A stretch of 64,000 bases of DNA from VFKI01 sp033762075 (GTDB lineage: Bacteria; Pseudomonadota; Gammaproteobacteria; DSM-16500), in assembly GCA_033762075.1 (NCBI GenBank), contig JANRLY010000040.1, forward strand, positions 50,372 to 114,371, read 5' to 3'. Of the stretch, positions 10,601 through 17,842 are shown piece by piece. Each line of letters starts with the position of its first letter. The stretch's first letter is position 1. The notes under the pieces were generated by a model that ran no database searches, was not told where the DNA came from, and was given only the letters and a program-made list of their open reading frames with translations. Both the position numbers and the translations under genes were made by a program.

Positions 10601-10749
10601 TTAATAATCACTTGTACATCAGATAAATCAGGAATAGCATCAACTGCAGTATTTTTTATCGTGTAAAAACTCCATAAAACAAGCAATACAGTTGCCAGAA
10701 GAATCAGAAATCGATTCTGTATCGACCAACGAATAATGCTTGTAACCAT
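7630..10749 (-). CDS. cusA: CusA-type copper/silver RND efflux pump
   Basis: This 1039-residue HME-RND transporter closely follows the CusA pattern. The three methionines of the CusA periplasmic metal site are visible in context: LLYMPTT, SMVETT and RIDMLATG (equivalent to M573, M623 and M672 of the E. coli protein), together with the adjacent Glu in MVET. TM4 holds AIGAMVDAAIVMIEN, the proton relay. Twelve membrane segments are predicted. This supports Cu(I)/Ag(I) export from the periplasm and cytoplasm. AGAGGG precedes the ATG. The adaptor gene ends 14 bases upstream. Confidence 0.95.
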   Translation of the reverse strand: MVTSIIRWSIQNRFLILLATVLLVLWSFYTIKNTAVDAIPDLSDVQVIIKTDYPGQAPQVVEDQVTYPLTTAMLAVPGAVTVRGESGFGVSYVYIIFKDGTDLYWARSRVLEYLSQIANRLPPGAQTALGPDATGVGWVYEYALIDKTGQHDLAQLTSLQNWFLKYELQKVPGVAEVATAGGMVKQYQITLDPNRLRAYGLTLDQVKLAIQRGNREAGGSAIEMGEAEYMVRAKGYIKSIQDIEQIPIGLGKNGIPILLKDVSDVQLGPQMRRGITELNGQGEVVGGIIVMRYGQNAMQTIAAVKEKLKQLQPSLPKGVEIITTYDRSTLIKSAIDTLKDKLVEEFILVSLICIAFLFHLRSSLVIIISLPIGILMALIVMHLQGINANIMSLGGIAIAIGAMVDAAIVMIENVHKHLEQNHEGQDHWEIIKQASLEVGPPLFFSLLIITFSFLPIFSLQAQEGRLFSPLAYTKTYAMAAAAILSITLVPVLMGYLIRGKIRPEQENPLNRLLLKTYKPAINAILKTPGKVLIITLIVVLIGFWPISRLGGEFMPELDEGDLLYMPTTFPGISIGKAQQVLQQTDKLISTVPEVKSVFGKIGRAESATDPAPLSMVETTIQFKPKSKWRSGMNMTKLRAELESLVKLPGLSNAWVMPIRTRIDMLATGIKTPVGIKIAGTDLNVLQSLGQQIETVLKQVPGTTSVFAERVASSRYVTVDINRLKAARYGLNIEDIQEIIETAVGGMNVTQTVEGRERYPVNLRYPREIRDSLEKLRLLPIVTMSGAVIPLSEIASVEITEGPDMIRSENARLNGWVYVDITGRDLGSYVKEAQQTVNQQIKLPAGYSIAWSGQYEYLERAKERLGVVAPFTLAIIVLLLFLNFRRFSEVIIILTTLPFALVGGIWLLYLLGYHLSVAVGVGFIALAGVAVEIGVVMLVYLNHAMEKQQQIATQEKRSLTKKDIREAIVNGALLRVRPIMMTVSAIIGGLLPIMFLGGTGSEVMRRIAAPMVGGMISATLLTLIVIPAVYLLWKQYKLPN

Positions 10750-10763
10750 GGTTTTCCCTCTGT

Positions 10764-12227
10764 TTAAGGAGCTAATTTTTTCATATCTGTAATAACATAT
10801 TTATTGTCTTTGGCTTTCTTAAGCGTAAATTTAACGTGATCACCTATTTTAAATTGGTTTAGATTGACTTCTTTTTCAACCGAGAAATCCATTGTCATTT
10901 CCGGCCAACTCAATACAGGAATGGGTTCATGCTGTAATGTTAAGGAGTCTTGAGAAACATTCAGAGCTGTAATGATTCCCTTTCCTTCTATAACGATGTT
11001 TGACCATGCAACCGTAGAAGTTTCGGAATTTTTAGGTTGAGAAGGTGTTTCTACTCTCTCTAATCCAGCTTTTAAATTGGCTTCCGAGTCAATGAGGAAT
11101 TGCCCAGAGGCAACAACACGTTCACCGGCCTGTAATCCAGAAAGAATTTCCACTTGATCACCCGATTCCATGCCGGTGGTGACAGGGCGTACCTGAAAAC
11201 GATTGCCTAATGAAACAATGACACGATCTCCCTGTGAGCTTCGGATGAGCGCTTCAAGAGGAATACTTAGTACATTTGATTTTGCTTCCGCAAACAAGGA
11301 AATATTTGCATACATATTAGGTTTTAAAATGTTATCAGGATTGTTGAACCGAATTCTTACTTTTAGAGTGCGGGTGGTAGGATCAACTTGCGGATATATA
11401 TATTCTACTTCACCTTTCCATATTTTATCTGGAAATGCAGATAATTTTGCTTCTGCAAGCTCGCCAATCTTCACCCAGTTAGCTTGGTCTTCAAAAACTT
11501 GAACGATCATCCAAATGCTGGATAAATCAACTAAGCTTATCATTTCTAGTTCAGGCGTAATTTTCATGCCTTCTCGTACATTTAATGCGGTTACTACACC
11601 GTCTTGCGGTGATTCAATATCAATTAGCTGACTTGATTTTTTTGTATTTTTTAATTGCTGGATTTGTTTTTCAGAAATATGAAGAGCTTGTAGTTTTTTA
11701 ATAGATGCATTAGCTAAATCTTGATCTCTGCTACCTAATGCAATCAAGTATTCTTCTTGAGCGTTAATCAATATTGGCGAATATAATTGTAGCAGTACTT
11801 GGCCTGCTTTGACAGGTGCACCTACAGTATTTACAAAAAGTTTTTTTACCCACCCATCCGCATAAGAATGGATATGGCTAATTTTATTTTCATTGGGTTC
11901 AACGTAACCAACAGCCTCAATGCGTCTTGCAAGTGTTCCTTGCATAACGGGTGCAGTGCGAACGCCAAGGTTATTGATGACGGTCGGTGAAATACGAACA
12001 CCTGATTGATCGCCTTCTTGTCCTTCAGGGTAAACAGGAACAAGTTCCATACCCATGCGCGATTTTCCAGGCCCAGAATAATGAACCGTTGGCTCCATAG
12101 TGTCGACCCAATATAAGGGTTTTTTTTCATCAGATGTTGAATGCCCAGAATATCGCCCAATTACAATACCCATAATGAGGACGAGCACAAGCACACCGAT
12201 AATGACAAGTATTGGGCCTTTTTTCAT
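10764..12227 (-). CDS. cusB: CusB-type adaptor fused to a C-terminal CusF-like domain
   Basis: This 487-residue periplasmic adaptor has three parts. Residues about 1-70 comprise a signal anchor and a heavy-metal-binding domain with YWVDTMEP and GKSRMGMELVPVY. The centre is a HlyD-type fusion protein (IHSYADGWVKKLFVNTVG; ESPQDGVVTALNVREGM). The last about 75 residues match CusF, with His, Trp and two Met ligands in LQHEPIPVLSWPEMTM. In E. coli, CusF is a separate chaperone that hands Cu(I) to CusB; here chaperone and adaptor are one polypeptide. AAGGAG lies 6 bases before the ATG. It sits between the small metal-binding protein and CusA. Confidence 0.94.
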   Translation of the reverse strand: MKKGPILVIIGVLVLVLIMGIVIGRYSGHSTSDEKKPLYWVDTMEPTVHYSGPGKSRMGMELVPVYPEGQEGDQSGVRISPTVINNLGVRTAPVMQGTLARRIEAVGYVEPNENKISHIHSYADGWVKKLFVNTVGAPVKAGQVLLQLYSPILINAQEEYLIALGSRDQDLANASIKKLQALHISEKQIQQLKNTKKSSQLIDIESPQDGVVTALNVREGMKITPELEMISLVDLSSIWMIVQVFEDQANWVKIGELAEAKLSAFPDKIWKGEVEYIYPQVDPTTRTLKVRIRFNNPDNILKPNMYANISLFAEAKSNVLSIPLEALIRSSQGDRVIVSLGNRFQVRPVTTGMESGDQVEILSGLQAGERVVASGQFLIDSEANLKAGLERVETPSQPKNSETSTVAWSNIVIEGKGIITALNVSQDSLTLQHEPIPVLSWPEMTMDFSVEKEVNLNQFKIGDHVKFTLKKAKDNKYVITDMKKLAP

Positions 12228-12231
12228 TTAC

Positions 12232-12498
12232 CTACTCCTTAGCGGGCGGTACTTTACCGTCTTTGTTATCAGTTTTTTTCTGTGGCTCAGAATAAACAGG
12301 GACTAAGTCCATGCCCATGCGTGATTTTCCAGGTGCTGAGTAATGAACATCAGGTTCCATTGTATCCACCCAATACAAAGGTTTCTTTTCCGTGCTCGTA
12401 GTTTGTTGATTGGTCGTTGAAGTATTTCCTTTCGAATATCCAATCAACGGAGTAGCAAGTACAGTTAATAATAAGATAACTAATAATTTCTTCTTCAT
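12232..12498 (-). CDS. Small periplasmic heavy-metal-binding-domain protein
   Basis: This 88-residue protein has a signal peptide (MKKKLLVILLLTVLATPLIG), a polar Thr/Gln-rich linker, and one heavy-metal-binding domain with KKPLYWVDTMEP and GKSRMGMDLVPVY. That domain is nearly identical to the N-terminal domain of the CusB-like protein encoded next, so one is likely a duplicate of the other. Met, His and acidic residues could bind Cu(I)/Ag(I). Its start overlaps the stop of the TolC-like gene by four bases (ATGA). A role as periplasmic metal buffer or donor for the Cus pump is inferred. Confidence 0.85.
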   Translation of the reverse strand: MKKKLLVILLLTVLATPLIGYSKGNTSTTNQQTTSTEKKPLYWVDTMEPDVHYSAPGKSRMGMDLVPVYSEPQKKTDNKDGKVPPAKE

Positions 12499-13775
12499 TG
12501 TGTTACTCCTTCTAAGTAAAGTAGGGCTGCTCGTGCTTTAGCGTGTTCAACTTCGATCTGAATTTGCTCCAGACGAACTGTTAAATTATTGCTATAAGCC
12601 CGTAGCACGGTGGAAAAATCTGTCGTTGAATTTTTATAAGCGAGCAATGCAGCTTTAGAATTTTGAGTTGCTTCTGGGCGTAAATGTTGACGATATACAC
12701 TTTCGCGTTTAGATAGGCTTTGCCAGATAGCATATTGGGCAGTTAATTCCTTTAATAAGTCTTTGTAATGAACATCTCGATCAAACATGGTCGCTTCTAA
12801 TTGATGTGCACTTGCACTTAATCGTTTATCTTGGCGGTTGCCTGTGAAGAAGGGTAAATCAACGGTTACTTGCGCGCCGACAAAATTAGAACGTGTCTTG
12901 CCGGAACCATCCATATAAGTGCCTTGCCGTATGCCATAACCCACATCAACTGTCCAACCAGGTTTATATTGCTCTTTCGCAAAAGCTACTTCATCATAAG
13001 CCGCTTCAATATTTGCTGTATCAACTTTTAACATAGGATGCTGCATTAATCGAGATTGTAAAATGTCGAATGGCGGTGGGTTTGACCAGTGAGGTAATGA
13101 ATTAACTAAAGGACGATTTGCTTCATCAGCACCAATCCAGCGACCTAACTGTGCTTGCAATACATCTATCCTTTGTTCAGCTTGAACACTTTGGTCATTG
13201 AGCCGTGAAAGCTCGAGACGTAATTGTAATACATCGGATTGACTACTTCTGCCAGCGCTATATTCTGATTCGTTTGTTTTTAGTAACTGCTTATATAAGG
13301 AGCGGTTTTCCCTGAGAATGGTGGCTGCTTGATTCCAATAATAAAGGTCAAGCCATGTCTCCCTTACATTTCGTAACAACATAGCAGCCTGTTCTTGAAT
13401 CTTTTGTTGTTCAGCTTTGGCTAAGGCGCTTGTTTTTTTGGATTTCATGGCAAGAGAATGACCTGGCGCAAACGTTTGCTGTAGACCAACTTGTACCATT
13501 GTCATATCATCTTGAGTGAAGCTATATGAATTTGTGGGGACATTAGCGGCTCCAGCTATTAACTGCGGATCAGCCCATTGCCCATCAGCAACAGCTTGTT
13601 CTCTTAGGGAATCAGCATTAGCTTGGAGTTGTTTCAATTCTGGCGCACTGGCAATTGCTATATGCTCAGCTTCTGATAGGTTTAGTTGTTGTCTAGATGA
13701 GATAGCAAAACTAGTAGACGAAGAGGCGAGGATGGCTAATAGTATAATCCTCTGTAAAGCATTCGCCCTCGTCAT
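12495..13775 (-). CDS. cusC: Outer membrane efflux protein of the Cus-type system (TolC family)
   Basis: This 426-residue protein starts with a signal peptide (cleavage near SSTSFA) and contains two OEP repeats (SAPELKQLQANADSLREQAV; ESEYSAGRSSQSDVLQLR). It is the first gene of the nine-gene leftward operon; GGGAGG stands 8 bases before its ATG. By position it should be the exit channel for CusBA. It is not a close copy of the second TolC-like protein at 6347-7600, so the two sets were probably joined rather than duplicated. The symbol follows position; the sequence alone proves only the OEP family. Confidence 0.88.
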   Translation of the reverse strand: MTRANALQRIILLAILASSSTSFAISSRQQLNLSEAEHIAIASAPELKQLQANADSLREQAVADGQWADPQLIAGAANVPTNSYSFTQDDMTMVQVGLQQTFAPGHSLAMKSKKTSALAKAEQQKIQEQAAMLLRNVRETWLDLYYWNQAATILRENRSLYKQLLKTNESEYSAGRSSQSDVLQLRLELSRLNDQSVQAEQRIDVLQAQLGRWIGADEANRPLVNSLPHWSNPPPFDILQSRLMQHPMLKVDTANIEAAYDEVAFAKEQYKPGWTVDVGYGIRQGTYMDGSGKTRSNFVGAQVTVDLPFFTGNRQDKRLSASAHQLEATMFDRDVHYKDLLKELTAQYAIWQSLSKRESVYRQHLRPEATQNSKAALLAYKNSTTDFSTVLRAYSNNLTVRLEQIQIEVEHAKARAALLYLEGVTQ

Positions 13776-13975
13776 TCTTGAGTACCTCCCTGTTCAATGA
13801 ATAGTCCATGAAAGCCTAAATCGCAAGTCGGCCACGATATAGTTTATAACATTCCTATTGAAACAAAGAACTAAATTATCATCAAGTTAAGAAAAAAAAC
13901 CTCTATTGCTTAAATTAAGTTCAATCAAAGGGCGAAATGCGGGCGAATTTAACGACAATCTTAGCCAATAAAAGA

Positions 13976-13999
13976 CAATCTACCTTGTTAGGTAGATTG
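13976..13999 (-). terminator. Hairpin downstream of the tmRNA gene, candidate terminator
   Basis: The arms CAATCTACC and GGTAGATTG form a perfect 9-bp stem with a 6-base loop. Read on the minus strand it lies 74 bases beyond the tmRNA 3' end and is followed by TCTTTTATT, a weak T-tract. It may end ssrA transcription. It may also be part of the integration boundary of the metal island, since it lies between island genes and ssrA. The rest of 13776-14072 has no gene; it must hold the promoter of the cus/czc operon, which I cannot place with confidence. Confidence 0.45.
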
Positions 14000-14072
14000 C
14001 TTAAAGTTGGTGTAAGTGTTTGATAATTTAAGGTCTTTCGTGGTCTTTGATGGTGTTTCGTTTTTATTCATT

Positions 14073-14481
14073 TGGTGGAGGCGGCGGGAATTGAACCCGC
14101 GTCCGCAAGCCCTCGACCTTTGGGAACTACATGTGTAGCCATGTCTTTTTTATTTAGCTCTCCAATGCCTGACTGGCACGTCATTTGGATCGCGATCCCT
14201 CAAACTTTAGCAGCTCGTCTCGGGCAGATTTCGCTGCGAGCTTGTATAATATGACTCCCCATGCCTAACTTACGTTAGACCCCACTGTACAAGCACGGTG
14301 GGTGGGAAGCTCACGGCTGGTTTTTAAGCAGCAGCTGCAAATACTTCGTTAGAAGCATCTGCAAAATGAGTATCGTTAACTGCGTTTGCAATTAAGGTTT
14401 TGTAACGTATTTTACGAGGTGAGTTACGTCCTCGACATGCCCCTCTAGTTCCGCGACCCCCGTCGAAGCCAAGTCGCCCCC
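14073..14481 (-). ncRNA. ssrA: tmRNA (transfer-messenger RNA)
   Basis: This 409-base RNA rescues stalled ribosomes together with SmpB. The 5' end GGGGGCG pairs with CGCCTCC before the 3' ACCA, forming a full 7-bp acceptor stem, and the T arm GCGGG-TTCAATT-CCCGC is intact. The 5' part carries GACTTGGCTTCGACGGGGG. The mRNA-like segment resumes at GCA (14387-14389) and stops at TAA (14324-14326). The encoded tag has 21 residues, begins ANAVNDTH and ends NEVFAAAA, about twice the length of the E. coli tag. CCA is encoded. smpB lies one gene upstream on the same strand. The island boundary lies exactly at the 3' end. Confidence 0.96.
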
Positions 14482-14488
14482 AAAGATA

Positions 14489-14494
14489 AGTATA
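14489..14494 (-). promoter_or_regulatory. Candidate -10 box of ssrA
   Basis: On the minus strand TATACT ends 7 bases before the predicted first base of tmRNA, which is the correct spacing for a sigma-70 -10 element. No good -35 element is seen 17 bases further upstream, so the call rests on the -10 box and its position. Confidence 0.45.
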
Positions 14495-14552
14495 ATGCAA
14501 TCTACACGAAAGACGGGATTCTAACTCAAATCTTCTATAGAAAACAATCAGT

Positions 14553-16082
14553 TCAACGATTAGCCGTTTCTTGTAACATTGCCTTTAACGCCGCATTCAC
14601 CCGATGATTGTCTGGATTTGAGGCTTCCTCTTTTAACATTTGATAATGTTTCGCCAAATCAGAATTCGGGTCACCCGCATCAATAATCATATTCCCCATC
14701 AACTTGTAAATCTCAGGATTTTTTTCCCAAGTGCTCGTACCGTGACAAAAGAGAGAATCTCCATATAATGCTTTTAATTTTTCTAATCCGGCTTCATCTG
14801 ATCCATGCATGAAATCCAAATTATATTTACTGGTAATGGGATCAGCATCTATTCCGCGAGGACAACGGAATAAAACTTTTCCGTTTAACACCAGCGTATT
14901 AAAACTATTAGGACCCTCGTAAATAGTCGGTAAAACATTTTCATTACTATATCCATATAATCCATCAAACACATATTTAGGTAATGGACCCAGCCATAAA
15001 ATTAAAATATGATCTGGCTGTAAATTTTGAATACGTTCGGAGGCGCCAGGATCTGCAATACTGATCGCTTCGACTTTGCCGATCATACCTAATTCATGGA
15101 TAGCATTTCGCATAATGACCGCAGCTTTATTTTCATCTTTATCCCAATGATCCGCATGCAATAAATGCAAAATACGTGCAGCTTCTTCATGGTAATCATA
15201 AAACACTGTCACAATCAGTGGCTTTTTAAAATTCGCTGGACCATTTAACTGTGCATAGCGTGCACTCGTTAATATTTGAAAAATATTATCTATTCCTTTA
15301 ATAGTAAATCCATACACCGGCATGACATTGAATTTTTTTTGCAATAATCCTTCAATGTATGCATTGAGCGCTGGCTTTTCTCGTAAGATTTTTTTGCCCT
15401 CAGCATCTTGATGTAAAAAATAATTCACATCATTGAGCGAAGCAGGTGGAGTGGGAAAATATTTTTCTGTCGTATTTTTAAGCTCATTGGATGGTTTACC
15501 CTCGGGATCATTATCGTTAAAATATTCATCGCTGGATGGCGCATAATAAAATGCCGGTATCCTCAGAAAAGTTTTGACATTTAATAAATTCGCCCTATTT
15601 TGATAACAGTAAACAGAAACTTGATCTGTACTGTCCTCTACATCGCCAACCATCTTAAAGCCATCGGCCGTAAATTCAAGTTCACAAGGAAAACGATCCC
15701 CTGCACCCGTGAACGCAAATGGAAGCTGCGGCAAAGTATTCGATTTTTTCCGTTTGAGAAATTCTTTTAATTTTATAAAATGCGTGTTGCTCTTTGCATC
15801 AAAATAATCATCTGGTAGTGCGAGGGGCAAACCAAATAAAATTTTAATTCTATCCGCGGTTTGATTTCTATAAATGACTTCAAATGTGCCTTTAAAACCT
15901 AGCTCACGGAAGAGCGCCATGATCGACATGCTCGTTGCCTGATTACCAAAACCAGGCGTATTGTCCATGGCAACACGTATGGTTTTTTGCGACTGGAGAA
16001 AGTGCTCGATGCTCTCTGGTGTTTCGGCCGCAACATTGAAAGAAAGAAGTCCGAGCAAAAGGAGGGTAAATAATTTTTTCAT
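14553..16082 (-). CDS. Exported protein of unknown function
   Basis: This protein of about 509 residues has a typical signal peptide (MKKLFTLLLLGLLSFNVAAE). I prefer the ATG at 16082; a GTG 12 bases upstream (16094) would add MDAA. Neither has a strong ribosome site. After the signal peptide, TIRVAMDNTPGFGNQATSMS resembles the GFGNQ substrate loop seen in some glycosyltransferase-like folds, but I do not recognise a family. A second half is rich in aromatic residues with PDHILILWLGPLPKYVFDG and VLFRCPRGIDADP. No membrane segment follows the signal peptide, so the mature protein is probably periplasmic or secreted. It lies between ssrA and smpB on the same strand, a spot usually free of such a gene. 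Confidence 0.8.
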   Translation of the reverse strand: MKKLFTLLLLGLLSFNVAAETPESIEHFLQSQKTIRVAMDNTPGFGNQATSMSIMALFRELGFKGTFEVIYRNQTADRIKILFGLPLALPDDYFDAKSNTHFIKLKEFLKRKKSNTLPQLPFAFTGAGDRFPCELEFTADGFKMVGDVEDSTDQVSVYCYQNRANLLNVKTFLRIPAFYYAPSSDEYFNDNDPEGKPSNELKNTTEKYFPTPPASLNDVNYFLHQDAEGKKILREKPALNAYIEGLLQKKFNVMPVYGFTIKGIDNIFQILTSARYAQLNGPANFKKPLIVTVFYDYHEEAARILHLLHADHWDKDENKAAVIMRNAIHELGMIGKVEAISIADPGASERIQNLQPDHILILWLGPLPKYVFDGLYGYSNENVLPTIYEGPNSFNTLVLNGKVLFRCPRGIDADPITSKYNLDFMHGSDEAGLEKLKALYGDSLFCHGTSTWEKNPEIYKLMGNMIIDAGDPNSDLAKHYQMLKEEASNPDNHRVNAALKAMLQETANR

Positions 16083-16147
16083 AGCAGCGTCCACATTATT
16101 CTTTAGGGCGCATATTATACAAAGTTGTTTAAATAATATCTAATCAA

Positions 16148-16615
16148 CTATAAGTTTTTAGTTATTCTCTGTTTTTGTCTCTGCCAATCCCTTTCTTTTT
16201 CCGTCGCTCGTTTATCGTGCGCTTTTTTCCCTTTAGCTAGCCCAATTTGTAACTTGACTCGATTATTTTTCCAATACAACGATAAAGGAACTAATGTGTA
16301 CCCTTTACGTTCAATGTTGCCAATTAAACGATTCAACTCTATCTTATGCATCAATAACTTACGTGAGCGGGTCGGATCTGTCTCTTTATGCGTCGAGGCT
16401 GTTATAAGTGGCGTAATTTGTGCGCCAAAAAGCCAAGCTTCGCCATTCTTAATCAAGACATAACTTTGATCCAATTGAATGCGACCCGCTCTGAGGCTTT
16501 TCACTTCCCATCCTTCGAGCGCTAACCCTGCCTCAAATCGCTCTTCAATTGAGTAATCATGAGACGCTCGGCGATTTTGGGCGATTGAATTGTCTGTTCG
16601 CGTTTTTTTATTCAT
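16148..16615 (-). CDS. smpB: SsrA-binding protein SmpB
   Basis: This 155-residue partner of tmRNA binds its tRNA-like domain and guides it into the ribosomal A site. I chose the ATG at 16615 (MNKKTRTDNSIAQNRRASHD), which matches the usual start; the frame is open to 16711 but that would overlap ratA. Core motifs are IEERFEAGLALEGWEVKSLR, AWLFGAQITPL, RSRKLLMHKIE and LVPLSLYWKNNRVK. The basic tail GKKAHDKRATEKERDW-RQK is the segment that reads the empty mRNA channel. The gene is divergent from ratA. Confidence 0.97.
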   Translation of the reverse strand: MNKKTRTDNSIAQNRRASHDYSIEERFEAGLALEGWEVKSLRAGRIQLDQSYVLIKNGEAWLFGAQITPLITASTHKETDPTRSRKLLMHKIELNRLIGNIERKGYTLVPLSLYWKNNRVKLQIGLAKGKKAHDKRATEKERDWQRQKQRITKNL

Positions 16616-16662
16616 AGTCGCGCAGTATAAATCTTCGCCTGAACGATTGACAACAAATTGTG

Positions 16663-16668
16663 TATAAT
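16663..16668 (+). promoter_or_regulatory. Candidate -10 box for ratA-rnfH
   Basis: A perfect TATAAT lies 29 bases before the ratA ATG, in the short gap between divergent smpB and ratA. A TTGACA is present but only 10 bases upstream, too close to act as its -35, so the promoter may depend on the -10 box or an activator. Confidence 0.35.
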
Positions 16669-16697
16669 CCCTTTCTTTTCTAGGGAACATCGAATCA

Positions 16698-17147
16698 ATG
16701 ACGACGGTCATTCAACGCAGCGCTTTAGTTGCATATCCAGCTCGGCAAATGTTTGAGCTCGTCAATGCAATCGAAGAATATCCACGCTTTTTGCCGTGGT
16801 GCCGCTCTACAAAAATCAATGCAACATCGGAGCACGCGATCGAAGCCTCAATAGAAATTGCCTGGTCTGGCATTCACAAAAGTTTTTCGACACGCAATAC
16901 ATTAACGCCATATGAAAAAATTCATATGCAATTACTGAGTGGACCCTTTCGTCGTTTAGAGGGAACTTGGACGTTTATCCCCGTTGATGAGCACGGCTGT
17001 CGCGTGTCGCTAGATTTAGAATTTGAATTATCAGGTCATTGGATGAGTAAATTATTTCAACCTGTTTTTCATCGCATCGCAGATTCACTTGTCGATGCTT
17101 TTTGCAAACGGGCCGTCGAAGTGTACGGTATTCAAGGCAACCCATGA
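16698..17147 (+). CDS. ratA: RatA/Coq10-type START-domain protein
   Basis: This 149-residue SRPBCC/START-fold protein is of the COQ10/RatA family. Related proteins bind ubiquinone; E. coli RatA also blocks 70S ribosome assembly when overproduced. Typical stretches are MFELVNAIEEYPRFLPWC, SFSTRNTL and LSGPFRRLEGTWTF. It is the first gene of a two-gene unit with rnfH, whose start overlaps its stop as ATGA. The smpB-ratA-rnfH-bamE-fur neighbourhood is conserved in many gammaproteobacteria, supporting orthology. Confidence 0.92.
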   Translation: MTTVIQRSALVAYPARQMFELVNAIEEYPRFLPWCRSTKINATSEHAIEASIEIAWSGIHKSFSTRNTLTPYEKIHMQLLSGPFRRLEGTWTFIPVDEHGCRVSLDLEFELSGHWMSKLFQPVFHRIADSLVDAFCKRAVEVYGIQGNP

Positions 17148-17458
17148 TTCACATTGAAATCGCCTACGCAGATCAAGATCATCAAGAACTTTTATCGTTA
17201 CAAGTTCCACAAGGTGCGACAGTTGAAACAGCAATCGAACGTTCCGGCATCCTTGAACAATTTCCCGCGATTGATTTAATGCGTCATAAAGTGGGAATTT
17301 TTAGCAAAGTTGTTTCGCTGAACACGTTACTGCAGGAAGGCGACAGAATTGAAATTTATCGCCCTCTACAAATTGATCCAAAAGAAGCGCGTCGCAGACG
17401 TGCGATTACCGCACAGCAGGCAAACCAGGTAAAGCAAGGTTCCCGTCAATCCTCTTAA
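17144..17458 (+). CDS. rnfH: RnfH family ubiquitin-fold protein
   Basis: This 104-residue protein is of the RnfH/RatB family with a beta-grasp fold (MIHIEIAYADQDHQELLSL; LEQFPAIDL; KVGIFSK; LQEGDRIEIYRPL) and a basic tail (DPKEARRRRA). The start at 17144 overlaps the ratA stop; a longer frame to 17102 lies inside ratA. Its last 53 bases overlap the convergent bamE coding sequence. The biochemical role of the family is not settled. Confidence 0.9.
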   Translation: MIHIEIAYADQDHQELLSLQVPQGATVETAIERSGILEQFPAIDLMRHKVGIFSKVVSLNTLLQEGDRIEIYRPLQIDPKEARRRRAITAQQANQVKQGSRQSS

Positions 17459-17732
17459 GACGTTCCTTTTCAAAAGCTAACGAAATATATTTCACAGTGG
17501 TTGAACCGCGCCCTGGATGAAACGTATAAACATAATCTAACTGATTTTTATTAAAACCATGTTTGAGAATAGGGGTGCCTAAAACTTCTTTCACTTGCTC
17601 AGCAGACATGCCTGCATGAATCTGCTTAAGTGTGTCCTTCGTGATGACATTGCCTTGTTCGACATCCGTTTTGTGTACACAGCCAGAGAGTGCAAGTGAG
17701 AATATCAGGATTTTAATGCCTCTTTGTATCAT
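17406..17732 (-). CDS. bamE: Outer membrane assembly lipoprotein BamE (OmlA/SmpA)
   Basis: This lipoprotein of 108 residues is a subunit of the BAM complex that folds outer membrane proteins. The ATG at 17732 gives a short signal peptide ending LALSGC (lipobox); ACAGGT stands before it. The conserved BamE core is visible: IHAGMSAEQVKEVLGTPIL, LDYVYTFHPG and LAFEKERLKRIDG. The gene is divergent from fur, as in other gammaproteobacteria, and its 3' end overlaps rnfH antisense by 53 bases. Confidence 0.95.
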   Translation of the reverse strand: MIQRGIKILIFSLALSGCVHKTDVEQGNVITKDTLKQIHAGMSAEQVKEVLGTPILKHGFNKNQLDYVYTFHPGRGSTTVKYISLAFEKERLKRIDGNLALPGLPAVR

Positions 17733-17842
17733 TGGATTACCTGTTAAATCTGAAAATAGCCGGTTATGATACCTGATTTTGACGGTTTTAGGCACATTTT
17801 CTGGTAGAATCGACCAGCAGACAGTTTATTTTAGGAGCTCAT

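Noticed and set aside
14072..14254. Plus-strand open frame of 60 residues (MVEAAGIEPASASPRPLG)
   Set aside because: It is the reverse of the tmRNA 3' part. Such frames are a common annotation artefact opposite tRNA-like sequences.
16647..16652. TTGACA as the -35 box for ratA
   Set aside because: It lies only 10 bases before the TATAAT, too close for sigma-70 promoter spacing.
17779..17810. TTGACG and TAGAAT as a fur promoter
   Set aside because: The spacing is 20 bases, longer than functional sigma-70 promoters normally have; not strong enough to list.
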